From assembly GCF_003573695.1 (NCBI RefSeq), contig NC_039358.1:230467560-230531559 (forward strand): a DNA stretch of 64,000 nucleotides, written 5' to 3'. This DNA comes from Papaver somniferum (Eukaryota > Streptophyta > Magnoliopsida > Ranunculales > Papaveraceae). Made by a program: the position numbers and the translations under genes. Numbering within the stretch: the first letter of the stretch is position 1; every line of letters starts with the position of its first letter. Below are positions 1 to 10,758 of the stretch, piece by piece. A model generated the notes under the pieces. It worked only from the letters and a program-made list of their open reading frames with translations, was not told where the DNA came from and did no database searches.

Positions 1-1907
1 CAGGGAAAGGGAATATTGAATGCAACAATCAATAGAAGTTATTCGAGGAAGAAACAATATCCCCAAGGAAAGGAGATAAAGTGATTTGCAAATGGTAAAC
101 AAATGCTCAATGAATGAACCGTGCAAGCCAGAAATAGCAGCGCTTTTCTCGTTGAGGCAAAAGGAGCATGAGAGCTTCAGAAGTCTTGTCGCAAGATAGG
201 AAGCAGTATGCAAAGAATTGAAGGGAAGAATCTCGGAAGAGGAGTTGGTGCGATCGTTCATCTATGCTTTATCAACCGGGCAGCCGTTATTTTCTGCACT
301 ATTCAAGATAAGAAATGCAGTGCGAATGAAAGAGTTGAAAAATACCAACCCGAGCACATTCGTATGGAAGAAGAATAAGAAAGATACAATGAGATAAGAT
401 AAATGTATTCGCTTTATTTTGATGATAAAAATGAAACGATCGATGTACTCAATTTTCAAGAGCATAGCAATAAAAATTTGATGAAATATTGATGAAATAA
501 ATATTCGCCGAGTAACCAAAGACAGTAGGACCTCAAGATTAGGAGGCAAATAATGAATATGAAATAAAAAGGTTCTAGGGAAACTTAAAACCTTCTCCTA
601 GGAAGGATGGGAACCCACGACATGCACCCTAGTTCGCATGAAAATGCAAGAGGCAAAGACCTAACGCATGTCGTGGACAATTTTCAGGAAGAAATCTAGG
701 GGCAATAATAAGACCTATCCGCTGAGAGTCCCTTTTATGATGGCCTTCGGTAAGGGTTGCAGAAATATGACCAAGGCGCCGAAGTATTCGGTTGAGCTGC
801 GAGTGCCTGGGACGTCTGGAGCGTTACCGGCCATGTCCGTCTGGCAAGTCTTGGCTACGATGCACTTGATCCCAAAGAAACCCCAATTAGGGTGTGACTT
901 CGTAACTCCGAGCCTTATCGGCGAAGAGGATAAGAAGTAACAAAAACAACTGAATGTCGTAATAACCGGATGGGAGGAGACCAACATGCATGTTAAGGTT
1001 AACCTCCTTGAAGGGGCACTCAGGGGGAATATAAAGGGATGTCACCCTCCAGATTAGGGAGTTGTGTGACCAAAAAAGACGGCAATGTCATGGGGATGCT
1101 ATTCATGGGAATAGATAGGCCTATCACATTGTCCCGGAAAGAAAACTTATCAAAAATGTTAAGGCGAGGTTGATGGATTGCTATTTGCAAAAATAGTAAG
1201 CGCCTGAGACTTCGCCGAAGTAATACCCTTAAAAACAGGGTGAGGCGCAATAAGGCCTTACTTAAGAGGCGCAATAAGACCTCATAAGCAAGAAATATAC
1301 ACAGCTACTAAAACAGTAAAGTTATAAAGAGCATTCTCAGTACCATCTCGTCTCGATTGGATAATGCCAACAAGAACAAGAGGCAAGTATATACTTTTAT
1401 ATTTTTTGTTCTTTTGGCGTTATCCGCACGAAACTACAAAGCGCTTAAGATACAATCTAAGGCTACACGATAGGGCAAGAAGAAACCTGAAGCAAAAAAC
1501 TAAGACCGGGCGCATACTTTAGCAATCAGTGCTCCTCACTCTTTTAAATTAGCTTTCTCAACGTCGCCGAAAAGCAAAAGGCAGCAGGGATGAGTAAATA
1601 AAGAAAGCCGGAACTGAGGGTGATTTGAAAGGTGAAGGCAAAAACGAAGACGAAAACTCGCAAAAGAATAAAAGGCAAGTATATACTTAAAGGCTTCACT
1701 ATTCTTTTGAGAGTTTCCATGGTCAGTATATACTTGAGGCAAATGGCGGAAATCAAATAAACACACGCATGATAAAACAGAATTATAATACCATGAAATG
1801 TGATGATTCCCAAAATAAAGCGTTTTCCCCCAAAGCTTGGAAGCGCCCATAAAAATTATTAATTATAAAACACTAATCTGAGACGAGAGAAGACAAAACT
1901 AAAACTG
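1..1907. other. non-coding internal region of the Tat element
   Basis: I see no convincing coding region here. Small open frames occur on both strands and overlap each other. There are short repeated phrases: GAGGCGCAATAAG occurs twice at about 1241-1280, and AAGTATATACTT occurs at about 1385 and 1677 with a close variant at about 1724. In the complete Tat element the equivalent interval between integrase and the antisense ORF is also non-coding and contains tandem repeats, so the position fits. Confidence 0.4.
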
Positions 1908-4900
1908 CTACTGAGGAATGGCACTATCGATGATGGTTGACTCAGGGATCTCGCCGCCTGCCTCGGTAATGCTAAGTAGAATCTCCCTTGGACCCCTCGT
2001 TATCCTTCGCGGTGTCAACTTTTGGTTCCTCCTCGTCATCAAGAAAAAATTCCTCGTTGGTAGGATCAGCAGCTTCATACTGAGACTTCTCATCATCAGA
2101 AAAAATCTCCAAAGGAAAAGAAGGAGGAGGAATGCCATGCTCAGCGCAATAGTCATTGAAGAGTGGAACCAAATAGCTCTGAGTATTCTTGCGGGCCGTC
2201 TTGGCTACCTTCTTGTAAGAATCGATGATCTCGTCGATATTATCATTTAGACTCTCAATCTCCTCATTAAGACGAGAAACGTCAGCACGAGCTTCATCTC
2301 TCTCCCTGGTGATACGAAGGACCCGACTCTTATGACGCTCATCTGATTCTGCGAAGATAATAGAAACTACATTAGAAACAAGGAAGTAATCCGGGTCAAA
2401 CAAATATAATAATACACCTAAAAACTACCTTCCGCCTGAAGGATAGTAGTATTTAAAGTACTCTAAACATCAGAGTATAGATGATCGAGCTTGGCGACTT
2501 TGAGGTTGGAATTTTCAAGTTGAACACATAACTCATGATACATTCTATCCCAACCTTCACCATGAGAGGATTTCAAAGTGCTCTTGCCAGACTGAATGGC
2601 GAGAGCGCCTTATCCACGGAGACTTGTAGGCTTGATCGGAGGAGAGGATTTCGCAGGTTTTGGACGAGAGGAAGTGGCTAATTTAGCTTGCAAGAGTTTC
2701 ACCTTTTTATTCAAACAATCAACCTCCTCGTTTAGACCATCCACAGTGTTCCGATACTTACGAAGAGTAGCTGCGAGATCGGTTTTTATTTTGATCACTC
2801 GATCGTAATCTTCCTCCAGTTTCTTATAGTTGGCTATCGACGAAGAATGAAGGCTCCGCGAGGTAGTAAGAGAATTAGAGACCCGTTGAAGCTCTGACTT
2901 AAGCCGCAGGTTGTCATTGTGGAGATGGAGGTTCAGTTCCTCGTTGCGGGAGAATTCAACTAACAGACGGTCCACTTGCAAGCAAAGGGTCCCAGCCTTT
3001 TCATTAAAGATGGAGTTCTCAGAAACATAAATGTCATTTTGAGTTGTAAGATTCACCATCTCAGCGCGAATATCTTCCAGCGAGGAGGAAGCTTCATCAG
3101 CGCTCATTTGACGTTGCATGCATCGAGCTTGACGAAGCATAAAATAAGAAAATAATGGAAGCAAAGGCAAGAACAATAGAGGGACGTCCAAGAAAAAAGA
3201 ACTCACTCAAAAGCGTCTCTATCTTTTGGCCTTGCTTACGGGAATGATCTTTTTCTTTCTGAAGGTCCTCCGATAAAGCTTTGATTTTAGCTTCATCCTT
3301 CCTAGCCATCTCGCGAACAAGCCGAATTTCCACGAGGGTGGCCATGTGACGGTAGACTTCCTGCGAAGCAAACTTGAACTCGGAAAATAAATCTCGGAGA
3401 GGAAAAGGAAAAATGGCAGAAAAGGCACAAAGAAATCACCTGGTTCATCAAGGCAAAGTGTTGCTGGAGAGACAGATTCATTGAAGCACTCAAAAGCGCA
3501 GACGAGTCTTGGGAGAGGAAGTCGTCAGAAACAAAGGCGGACAAAGACTCCAAAGCACGAGATCTCATAGCCGAATCTTTTTGAGCCTTGTGGTAGATAC
3601 CTCGAATGAATTGCATGTCAGGGTGAAGTGGGGATTTGACATTACAGGATGGACAAGTTTCTTTCCTTTATCGCCAGAGGGAGGTACCTCCGTAGAACTC
3701 TTAGGATGTTCAACTCCTGGCTGAACAGGGGAATCGGCGACCTTGGAACGGGTAGCAGAATCAGCGTCTTTCGGAGGAGCAGGAGCACTAACTGAAGGGG
3801 ACTGTTTCTTAGTGCGAACGGGACGACCAAGGAGAGCGGAGGGATGTATTGCAGCTAATGCATCCACATCCAGGGTCTTTCGTGGCCTCTTGGATGCAGC
3901 AGACGGAGGAGCACTCGTCTGCGAAGTCAAAAGTTAAAAACCAAAAAGGCTAAAATTTACAAATAAAAAGCGCTAAGGATGGTACCTGAGAAGAAGGAGG
4001 AGGAGTATGATGAGAACGTTTCTTGTGACCGTTGGGTACCCCAGAAGTGGGTAGTTCGCCCTGCGAAGAGGCATGACGTCAGGATGGACAATTATCACAA
4101 AATCGCTAACAACAGACGAAATGATACCTATTCGGAGGGAGTCTTCTTAGCAACCACTTTCTTATCCTGTCGCGCCTTGACAAGTCCATCAGCAGGCATC
4201 ACATACTAAAACGAATTGAGAAACATAAGTACAATTGATAGTTCCAAATGATACAAATCGCAATAGGAAAAATCATACCTCGCTAGGAACAGTCCAGCGA
4301 AGTCTCCAGGGATCACATCCCGCGAGGTAACAATGTCTGGGAAGGGGACCATTGCGAGGAAATCCCTTTTCTTCGCAACCCCAGACAAAGGGACCGCCAA
4401 CTAATAAAGGAAACTTCGCCCAGTCATCAACAGAGAGACGAAGTTGGAAATCCACATCCAGCAAAGGATCTTTAATGGGGGGAGAAACCACCTTCCTAAC
4501 AAGCTCAAGACCCCACTCCTGATGCTCCCTGGTGCTTGTAAGCATAGCTGAATAGTTGTCCATGAAAGAGTCTATGTTGAAATCCAAGGAATCAAATTCG
4601 TCCGCGGAAAAAGGGATTTGCGAGATACCATCGCGAGAACAGACTTTGAACTCGTTGGCGATTCGAATCGCATTACCAGTAAGCTGGAAAACCCCACACC
4701 GCAGCCTACCGAGAATCTCCAAGAAAATGGGGTTTGAAGGATCATACAAGGGGAAAGATAGTCCCGCTCTCAACTGACCTAGAGAGATTATCACCTTATC
4801 AGCAGACCAAGTGTCCGAACCAAGCCACCGGTAGTTCAGTTCCATCTCTTGGGTAGCAAGAACAGCGGGATATGGGGAAGAATCAACAGCTGGAGTTAAG

Positions 4901-4983
4901 GTTAAACCTAACTCCTGGAGCTCGGCTTGAAATTCCTCGAAAGTTTTAAGTGAAGCAGATGCAGAAACACCTTTAGGACACAT
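1908..4983 (-). pseudogene. antisense accessory ORF (aORF) of Tat element, multi-exon coiled-coil protein
   Basis: The start is placed at the ATG at 4983 (MCPKGVSAS), not at the earlier in-frame Met at 5046. Exon 1 (4279-4983) contains a GQLRAGLSFPLYDPSNP segment typical of the plant 'putative gypsy type transposon' family (Pfam Transposase_28-like). It ends at a GTATG donor at 4278. Later blocks are a basic Ser/Pro-rich segment after a TTCGCAG acceptor (from about 3916), then long Lys/Glu/Leu-rich coiled coils (3097-3345, 2610-3140). The final acidic segment ends near 1972. Reading frames change within about 3560-3620, so at least one frameshift or a missed intron is likely. The function of this family is not known. 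It runs opposite to the inferred gag-pol, as in the second Tat element of this window. Confidence 0.5.
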
Positions 4984-5103
4984 GGTGATGAAGAAAGTAG
5001 AGGATTTCGGAAAAATAAGGTAAAAGTAAGAGCAGAGATCAAACAAGAGAAGAGCAGAGATTGGAAGAGGCGGAAAAGAAACTCAAGTAAGGATGGAGAA
5101 GTG

Positions 5104-5112
5104 TATTTATAG
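5104..5112 (-). promoter_or_regulatory. TATA box of the antisense ORF
   Basis: On the minus strand this reads CTATAAATA, about 120 bases upstream of the aORF start at 4983. The same octamer context (CTATAAATAC) lies upstream of the aORF of the second Tat element (25994-26003). Its position outside the LTR suggests an element-encoded promoter for the antisense gene. Confidence 0.45.
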
Positions 5113-5329
5113 CAAGAAGAAGGGACCGGTAAAACCGGGAAGCAGCATGATCGAAGTAAAGGTGACCGATGACGGACGGTTACCCAGGAAACGTGGACAC
5201 GTGGAATTATGGGTATGGAGAACGTGACGGTTAAGGACACTAAAACGGTTCTTATTCCATCCTCGCAGCAACTTGGACAAAATAAGAAAAGGCAAAATGT
5301 AAGGACACGAAATAGGATTGCCACGTGTC

Positions 5330-5898
5330 ATACCAAGTAAGGTAAGGAAATCCTAGTCTAAGATCCGTGTCAGTGACCTGTCAAATCAGTCAACAACAGA
5401 AGGCGAAGTACAAATCCCAAGCGCGAGGTAACTCTCCAACCCGAATAAAGTAGAAGGACCATCAAGATACTAAGGCGAAGTCACGAAAAGATTACTTGGA
5501 GAAGAAGATAAGCCACGAAGTAGGAGCAGTAGGGCGCAAGAAAAAGGACAGGTTTCCCGACAAGACCACGTGAAGTCAGCGAAAGCTGGGGAAAAACTTT
5601 ATGGAATATGCACCGGGCGAAGCATAAAGTAACCTCGGCGAGATGATATGAGTTGTATGTCACTAAGGTTTCTTAGGCCTATAAATAGGGACCTCTGGAC
5701 AATGTAAAAGGGGAGATCTTTTGGAGAGGGAAAGGTCTAGCATAGGAGAGAGAAAGAGTTAGGGTTTCCTTGTAACCCACGAGTGTAACTTGTATTTCCC
5801 TTGAGATTAATAAATAAGTTTAAGTTCTAGTGTTTATTATGTCTTAGATCTTACATATTCTTCATTTGGGTGTGTTGCTGGATTTCCAGTAATCACAT
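5330..5898 (+). repeat. probable 3' LTR of the first Tat element
   Basis: The segment lies just beyond the antisense ORF promoter. It has a plus-strand TATA box (TATAAATAG at 5680-5688), then a transcript-leader-like AGAGAGAAAGAG tract and an AATAAATAAG polyadenylation-like signal near 5808. A TGTC start near 5327 and a CACA end near 5898 are plausible but not proven, because the partner LTR is outside the window and no target-site duplication could be matched. Confidence 0.4.
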
Positions 5899-5974
5899 TC
5901 TTCTTTATCATATTGTCTCTTGTCGAGCATATGTTTGTTTTTCTTTGGTTTAGTTCTGTCTGTCTATAACGTTT

Positions 5975-6112
5975 GAGGGGAGTGTATTAGGATATCTGTT
6001 AGTCAAGTCATGTTGACTTGACTATAGCTGTCATTATGTCAATGTATAAATACCTCTCCTGTGTATTAGAGTAAACTACCGAAAACAAATCTATTAGATA
6101 ATACTATTACCA
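5975..6112 (+). mobile_element. Ty1-copia 3' end remnant: polypurine tract plus short LTR
   Basis: A polypurine tract GAGGGGAG (5975-5982) is followed directly by TGTATTAGGATATC, a typical copia 3' LTR start. The segment contains a TATAAATA box (about 6047) and ends ACTATTACCA near 6112, giving an LTR of about 130 bp. Upstream sequence shows no recognisable copia polymerase, so this is an isolated relic. It ends just before homology between the promoters of the polygalacturonase genes begins. Confidence 0.45.
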
Positions 6113-6778
6113 TACGTTTAATGTTCTTCTCAAACCCTCTTAAGGTAGGTGGACCAAGTTCATGGGGTTCCAATAGCTAACTAGCTAGCTCACATGGGAT
6201 CAGCGCTACACTTATAAAACTTCCACCATCCATTAACTTGTCAAACGTTCTCTGCGCTTGAGTTTTAGAGAACCATGTGAGGTTACTTATAATAACCAAG
6301 TTGACTTATCATTCCTACCTATCTACACCTTGTAAATAAAGAAATCCTAGCATCCTTTCGTCACTGATGATGAATTTTGGTGGTTTTCAATTTTTTGATG
6401 ACCAATATCTCTATTCTCAGTTCTCCCAATAGGCTCATACAAGCTTAGTTAGATTAATCACTACTCCACGATGTATATATGCTTGGATTGCGGCTTTTAT
6501 CCCGCCTGTTAACACCCCTAGCTCCATGTGATATATGTCATCCCGATTCACGACATAGTACATACGACTTCTGTAATACATAAATCAGTATACTACTGTG
6601 TAAATACTTCCGGCCGCCTTTATCAGTTCACACAAACAGTTCTCCCTTCCGTACGACTTTTTGGTTCATGAATCTAACGAGAATAACTGTATTTTAAATA
6701 CTTCCAACCGCCTATCAAGTATACACTCAATCAACTATCTCTCTTTCTCTGGTTTCACACTCTCGAGTTTACCAAAAA
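6113..6778 (+). promoter_or_regulatory. promoter region of polygalacturonase gene 1
   Basis: From about 6145 this region is clearly similar to 18240-19001 upstream of gene 2. Shared blocks include the TTCATGGGGTTCC phrase, GTCACTGATGATGAA, a CCCGCCTGTTA block and the ACTTCCGGCCGCC core region. Gene 2 has an intact TATAAATAATTCCGG core. Here the equivalent site reads TGTGTAAATACTTCCGG (about 6597), and a second partial copy TTTTAAATACTTCC follows at 6692-6705, 79 bases before the ATG. Which core is used cannot be told from sequence. Confidence 0.5.
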
Positions 6779-9700
6779 ATGGCTAACCTAATCGTCTTAT
6801 TTTCTCTTCAACTCATCGTACTTCTCTTCATCGTTGCATTTCCACTGTCAACAAGTGCAGCAACTTATAACGTTTTACATTATGGTGCAAAACCAAATGG
6901 GAGAACGGATTCGACAAAACCTTTCCTTCTAGCATGGTCTATGGCATGCAAATCTAAGAAACCAGCAACAATGTGGATACCTCGAGGTACTTACTTGGTA
7001 AAAACAATAGTTTTTGGCGGTCCATGCAAAAGTAAAAGAGTCACAGTCCAAATTGATGGAAAAATTCAAGCACCTCCCAGCAAGAATTTTCGGATTATTG
7101 GGAACTACCGCAATTGGATTTTGTTCCATGGTATCTATGGTTTGACTATCAATGGTGGTATTTTGGATGGGCGTGGATCTAACTTCTGGGATTGTAGGCG
7201 GGCCGGTGCAAATTGCCCAGACGGTGCAGTTGTAAGTATTTATGTCCTGTTTTTTTTTTCTGTTTTTTTCACAAAATTGGTCAAAAAGATCAAAAGCAAG
7301 AATTTATGGGTGAAATAGATTTCTAGGTTTAGATATTGTTCATTTAGCCAAAAATCATAAATATACTGTTTAAATAACCAATTTGGTTACTTTACCCAGC
7401 ATATTTTTTAAGAATTAATTGGAACAGACCAATATGTCCCTATCTTCTTCAAATGTTTACTGGATTGGAGAAAAACAGAGGAATCTCAACAAAAACAGAG
7501 GAATCTCCTCAACATTTCCGTGAATTTCTACTCCAATCCACTAAAAATTACAGGAACAAAAAACAGAATACCATAAAACCGAGTACGTGGGGATATTACA
7601 TACAACAATTGGAAGAAAAAAAACAGAGTAAATCTCACCAAAATACAGAGTAATCTTCAACATGTACGTGAACAAAAATAGCTCAAATCCACCATTGCAA
7701 TCTCGGCTCAAATCACCACCATTGCATGCATGTAAAACCCTTAATTTCACATAGCAACATCAGACCACCACCACCGCAGCTCAAATTGTCTCAACCAAAG
7801 ACCAATTCAAACCAAACCCAATAAACCCATGAACATCTTCTCCTCCAACAACCATCGGTAACCTCAAACAGAGCAAAAAATAGAGTAACCTCAAACAGAG
7901 CAAAAAACAGAGTAAACTAGTATAGGATGAAACTAGTTACATCCTAGTTTAAAATAGGTGAAACCAAATTCAACCCAATTTAGTATAGGATGAAACCCAA
8001 TTTCATCCTTGTTTAAAATGAATGATACCTAATTCAAAAATCATGAATGATACCTAGTATAGGATGAAACCAGTTACATCCTAGTTTAAAATGGGTGAAA
8101 CCAAATTCAACCCAATTTAGTATAGGATGAAACCCAATTTCATCCTTGTTTAAAATGAATGATACCTAATTCAAAAATCATAGATTCATCCTACCTATAG
8201 ATGAAACCGGTTTCATCTTAGTTAAAAATGGGTAAAATAGATTATTGGTTTCATATAAAACAGGATGAAACCAATTCCATCCTAGTATAAAAATTGGATG
8301 AAACTAAAATCAGTTTAATCTAAACAGGAAGATGTAGAAAACATTCCTCTAGTAGCAACAAATGATGAAACCCGGCTCATCCTATGGAAACTCAAGATGA
8401 AATCAGTTTAATCCAGTAAAACATAAGATGTACAACAACTCAACTAGTAGCAATAGATGATGAAACCAGGCTCATCCTGTAGAAACACAAGACGAAACTG
8501 ATTTCATCCAGTAATAACACAAGATATATGAAACATTCATTCAAATGCATAAAAAAAAAATTAAGGCTTTTATCAAAATTGGGTTTAGGAAACTTACTCA
8601 TCTTATCAAATTGATAGAAAACAAAACCAAATTTCTTTAATTAGCTTCAATCAATATAAGAAATTAACCTCAATTTAATTAGGGTACTTCAAAAAAAAGA
8701 ATTGATATTGGCGACGTTTTTCGATGATGGTGTTGCTGGAGTTTGTAGTGGTCGGGATAATGAAGGAATACGGTGATGTTTGTTGATGGTGGTGGTGGTG
8801 TCTTTGATGGTGAGTTTGTTGTTTTTGTTGGTGGAGATGATATGTTGTTGTTTTTTACGATGGTGGTGTTGATGATGGTGGAGATGGAGATGCTGATGGT
8901 GGTGGAGATAATATTGATCCTGATGGTGTTGGTGTTCCGCTGATGAAGACGTATGAGGAAGACAAAACTTTGCAGCAGAAGAAGAAAGCGAGGAAAGAAG
9001 AAACCAGATCTAAAAGATGATGTTTCCCGTGTTTAAAGAAGAGTTAGTGGGGGTACAAGTGTCAGAATTGAAACCACGTGACCACTGTCCATATCACCCA
9101 GACTGATAGTCTACCCGTCCATTTGACCCAGAAAACTTGCTCTTTTGGCTATATAGCCCATTTTCTTTTTCTTTTTTTGGTAAACGTATATATATCCTGC
9201 TAACTTTAGTTAGTTGGCACAACTAGAATCTGTCCAAGATTTTGACATGAATTTTCTGTATGTATAATATGCAGTCGCTAACATTACAAAACGTGAGAAA
9301 TGGTATAATCAGTGGATTAAAATCAATCGACAGCCAGTATTCTCATATGGCTATCAACGGCTGCAACAATATAATGGTTCGAAGGGTGACGCTTATTGCA
9401 CCCGATCAAAGCCCCAACACTGACGGAATAGATATACAATCGTCAACTGGAGTTACAATAATTGATTCGAGCATCAGAACAGGCGATGATTGTATTGCAA
9501 TTGGTCCTGGAACAAAAAAGGTATTGGTTCAACGTGTAGGATGTGGACCTGGACATGGCATTAGGTACGTCGATAGCGGAGCCAGTATTCATTCAAGTAA
9601 TTGGTGCATGTTGACTTAATTAATGATAATATTTTACGTTCATAAATGTGCAGCATTGGAAGTTTGGCAAGAAGTCGGAATGAAGATGGGGTCGAAGGAA

Positions 9701-10194
9701 TCATAGTGAAGGATGTAACATTCACTGGATCAGACAATGGTTTAAGGATTAAAACATGGCCGAAACCAAGCAATGGTTTTGTGAAAAATGTTCTTTATCA
9801 AAATATCGTAATGAATAATGTTCGAAATCCTATTATTATTGATCAGATATATTGTCCTGGTGGTAATTCACAGTGTACTAAGCAGGTAATAATTCATCAA
9901 TTGATTAGTTAAAAAAATTCCAATGCGTAGCTTATGATTTTTTATTCTGGTAATAATTCTGTTTCAAAATATCAGCACTCTGGAATCAAGATCAGTGGCG
10001 TGACGTACTTAAATGTCCGTGGAACATCGGCAACTCCAGTTGCCATTAAACTCCACTGCAGTGCAATTAACCCATGCAACGGAATCGAATTATACCATGT
10101 TAAGCTCACTTACTCGAAGAAACCTGCTACGTCATTTTGCTCCAGCGCTACTGGAATATCTAAAGGACAAGTCCTACACGAAAGTTGCTTCTAG
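6779..10194 (+). CDS. polygalacturonase 1 (GH28, pectin-degrading), 4 exons
   Basis: Exons are 6779-7231, 9275-9564, 9654-9885 and 9976-10194, all GT-AG, encoding 397 aa. That is a normal length for plant polygalacturonases. The enzyme hydrolyses alpha-1,4 bonds in homogalacturonan in the cell wall. The first 27 residues form a hydrophobic signal peptide ending STSA. The catalytic set is complete: SPNTDGI (Asn199-Asp201), TGDDC (Asp222-Asp223), GHGISIGSL (His245) and RIKTW (Arg279-Lys281). Intron 2 splits the Ser codon of GHGIS, as in the two paralogues, which supports the boundaries. Conserved cysteines (CSSATG, ESCF) close the protein. Intron 1 is 2.0 kb against about 0.1 kb in the paralogues and carries repeats. 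Tissue or endo/exo mode cannot be read from the sequence. Confidence 0.93.
7330..9180. repeat. repeat-filled insertion in intron 1 of polygalacturonase 1
   Basis: The intron is about 1.9 kb longer than in the paralogues. It contains a field of short palindromic motifs, GGATGAAA...TTTCATCC, from about 7920 to 8520. A 137-bp-period tandem duplication lies inside it (7918-8044 and 8055-8181 nearly identical). A GGTGATGGTGGT-rich block follows at about 8700-8950. Near the ends, ATTTAGCCAAAA (about 7339) and the complement of TTTTGGCTATAT (about 9144) could be terminal inverted repeats. No target-site duplication was found, so identity as a DNA transposon is an inference. Confidence 0.45.
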
Positions 10195-10260
10195 TAAAAG
10201 TCTATTTGAGTTGGCTTTCCTTTTTCCCTTGTTTCATTGTTGTAATTCAATTGTTTTATA

Positions 10261-10316
10261 GATGATGTGCTGACCTGCTTGCAAAATGCAAAACGTATGA
10301 GTTAGCGAAGAAACTT
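10261..10316 (+). promoter_or_regulatory. conserved 3' flanking element, copy 1
   Basis: This segment (GATGATGTGCTGACCTGCTT then AAACGTATGAGTTAGC) is recognisably the same as blocks after genes 2 and 3 (20637-20695, 24212-24258, 24293-24346), 60-110 bases after each stop codon. Conservation beyond the coding region suggests a 3' UTR or polyadenylation element, or simply recent duplication. Confidence 0.45.
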
Positions 10317-10329
10317 GTCATTAAAATTT

Positions 10330-10695
10330 TAATGAATTTTTTTTTTTATAGAGGATGAACTTCGTGTGTTTTTCTTATCAACCGATTACCAAATTACGAA
10401 TTGCTGGCAAAAATTCTAAAAAATGTTTATGGCTAGCCTCCAACAAAAAATGATTCTGGGGAAAATACATGACGGTGTAAAGACCATGGAGGCAATAGCC
10501 CCTGCCTTTTATTGGCTCCGAGCCGCTTGCCTAACTAGCTAGGGTCAGCTAAAATGGAGGATTTGATGGTTTTTGAAGCCTTGAAGAGGCAACAAACACT
10601 ATTAAATTTTTGTAGAGCCTACATCTGTAGCTGAGAATCTAAATGATTTTTTATTTTTTCTATCAATTCCACTAGTTAGTTACTTATTAAACGCA
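10330..10695. other. intergenic DNA downstream of polygalacturonase 1
   Basis: AT-rich DNA without a convincing reading frame. It lies between the conserved 3' flanking element and the poly(T) tract that marks the 3' end of the minus-strand LINE. Confidence 0.5.
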
Positions 10696-10758
10696 TTTTT
10701 TTTTTTTTTTTTTTTTTTTTGCTAAGAAACAACACCATGGTATTAACTGAGAAGAAGA

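Larger units (their letters stand above)
1..5900 (+). mobile_element. Tat/Retand-type Ty3-gypsy LTR retrotransposon, 3' part (cut by window edge)
   Basis: This is inferred to be the 3' end of an LTR retrotransposon whose gag-pol would lie left of the window on the plus strand. The reasons are an antisense coding block at 1908-4983 that matches in kind the antisense ORF of the complete Tat element at 25-39 kb, and an LTR-like stretch just beyond it. That stretch has a TATA box (5680-5688) and an AATAAATAA-like polyadenylation context near 5808. No integrase or reverse transcriptase is visible in 1-1900, so the lineage is assigned from the accessory ORF only. The right boundary is approximate: a CACA end near 5898 is my best guess, and no matching second LTR is available for comparison. 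Confidence 0.55.

Noticed and set aside
668..987. Two overlapping open frames on opposite strands
   Set aside because: Neither shows a domain; each is the shadow of the other within non-coding retrotransposon DNA.
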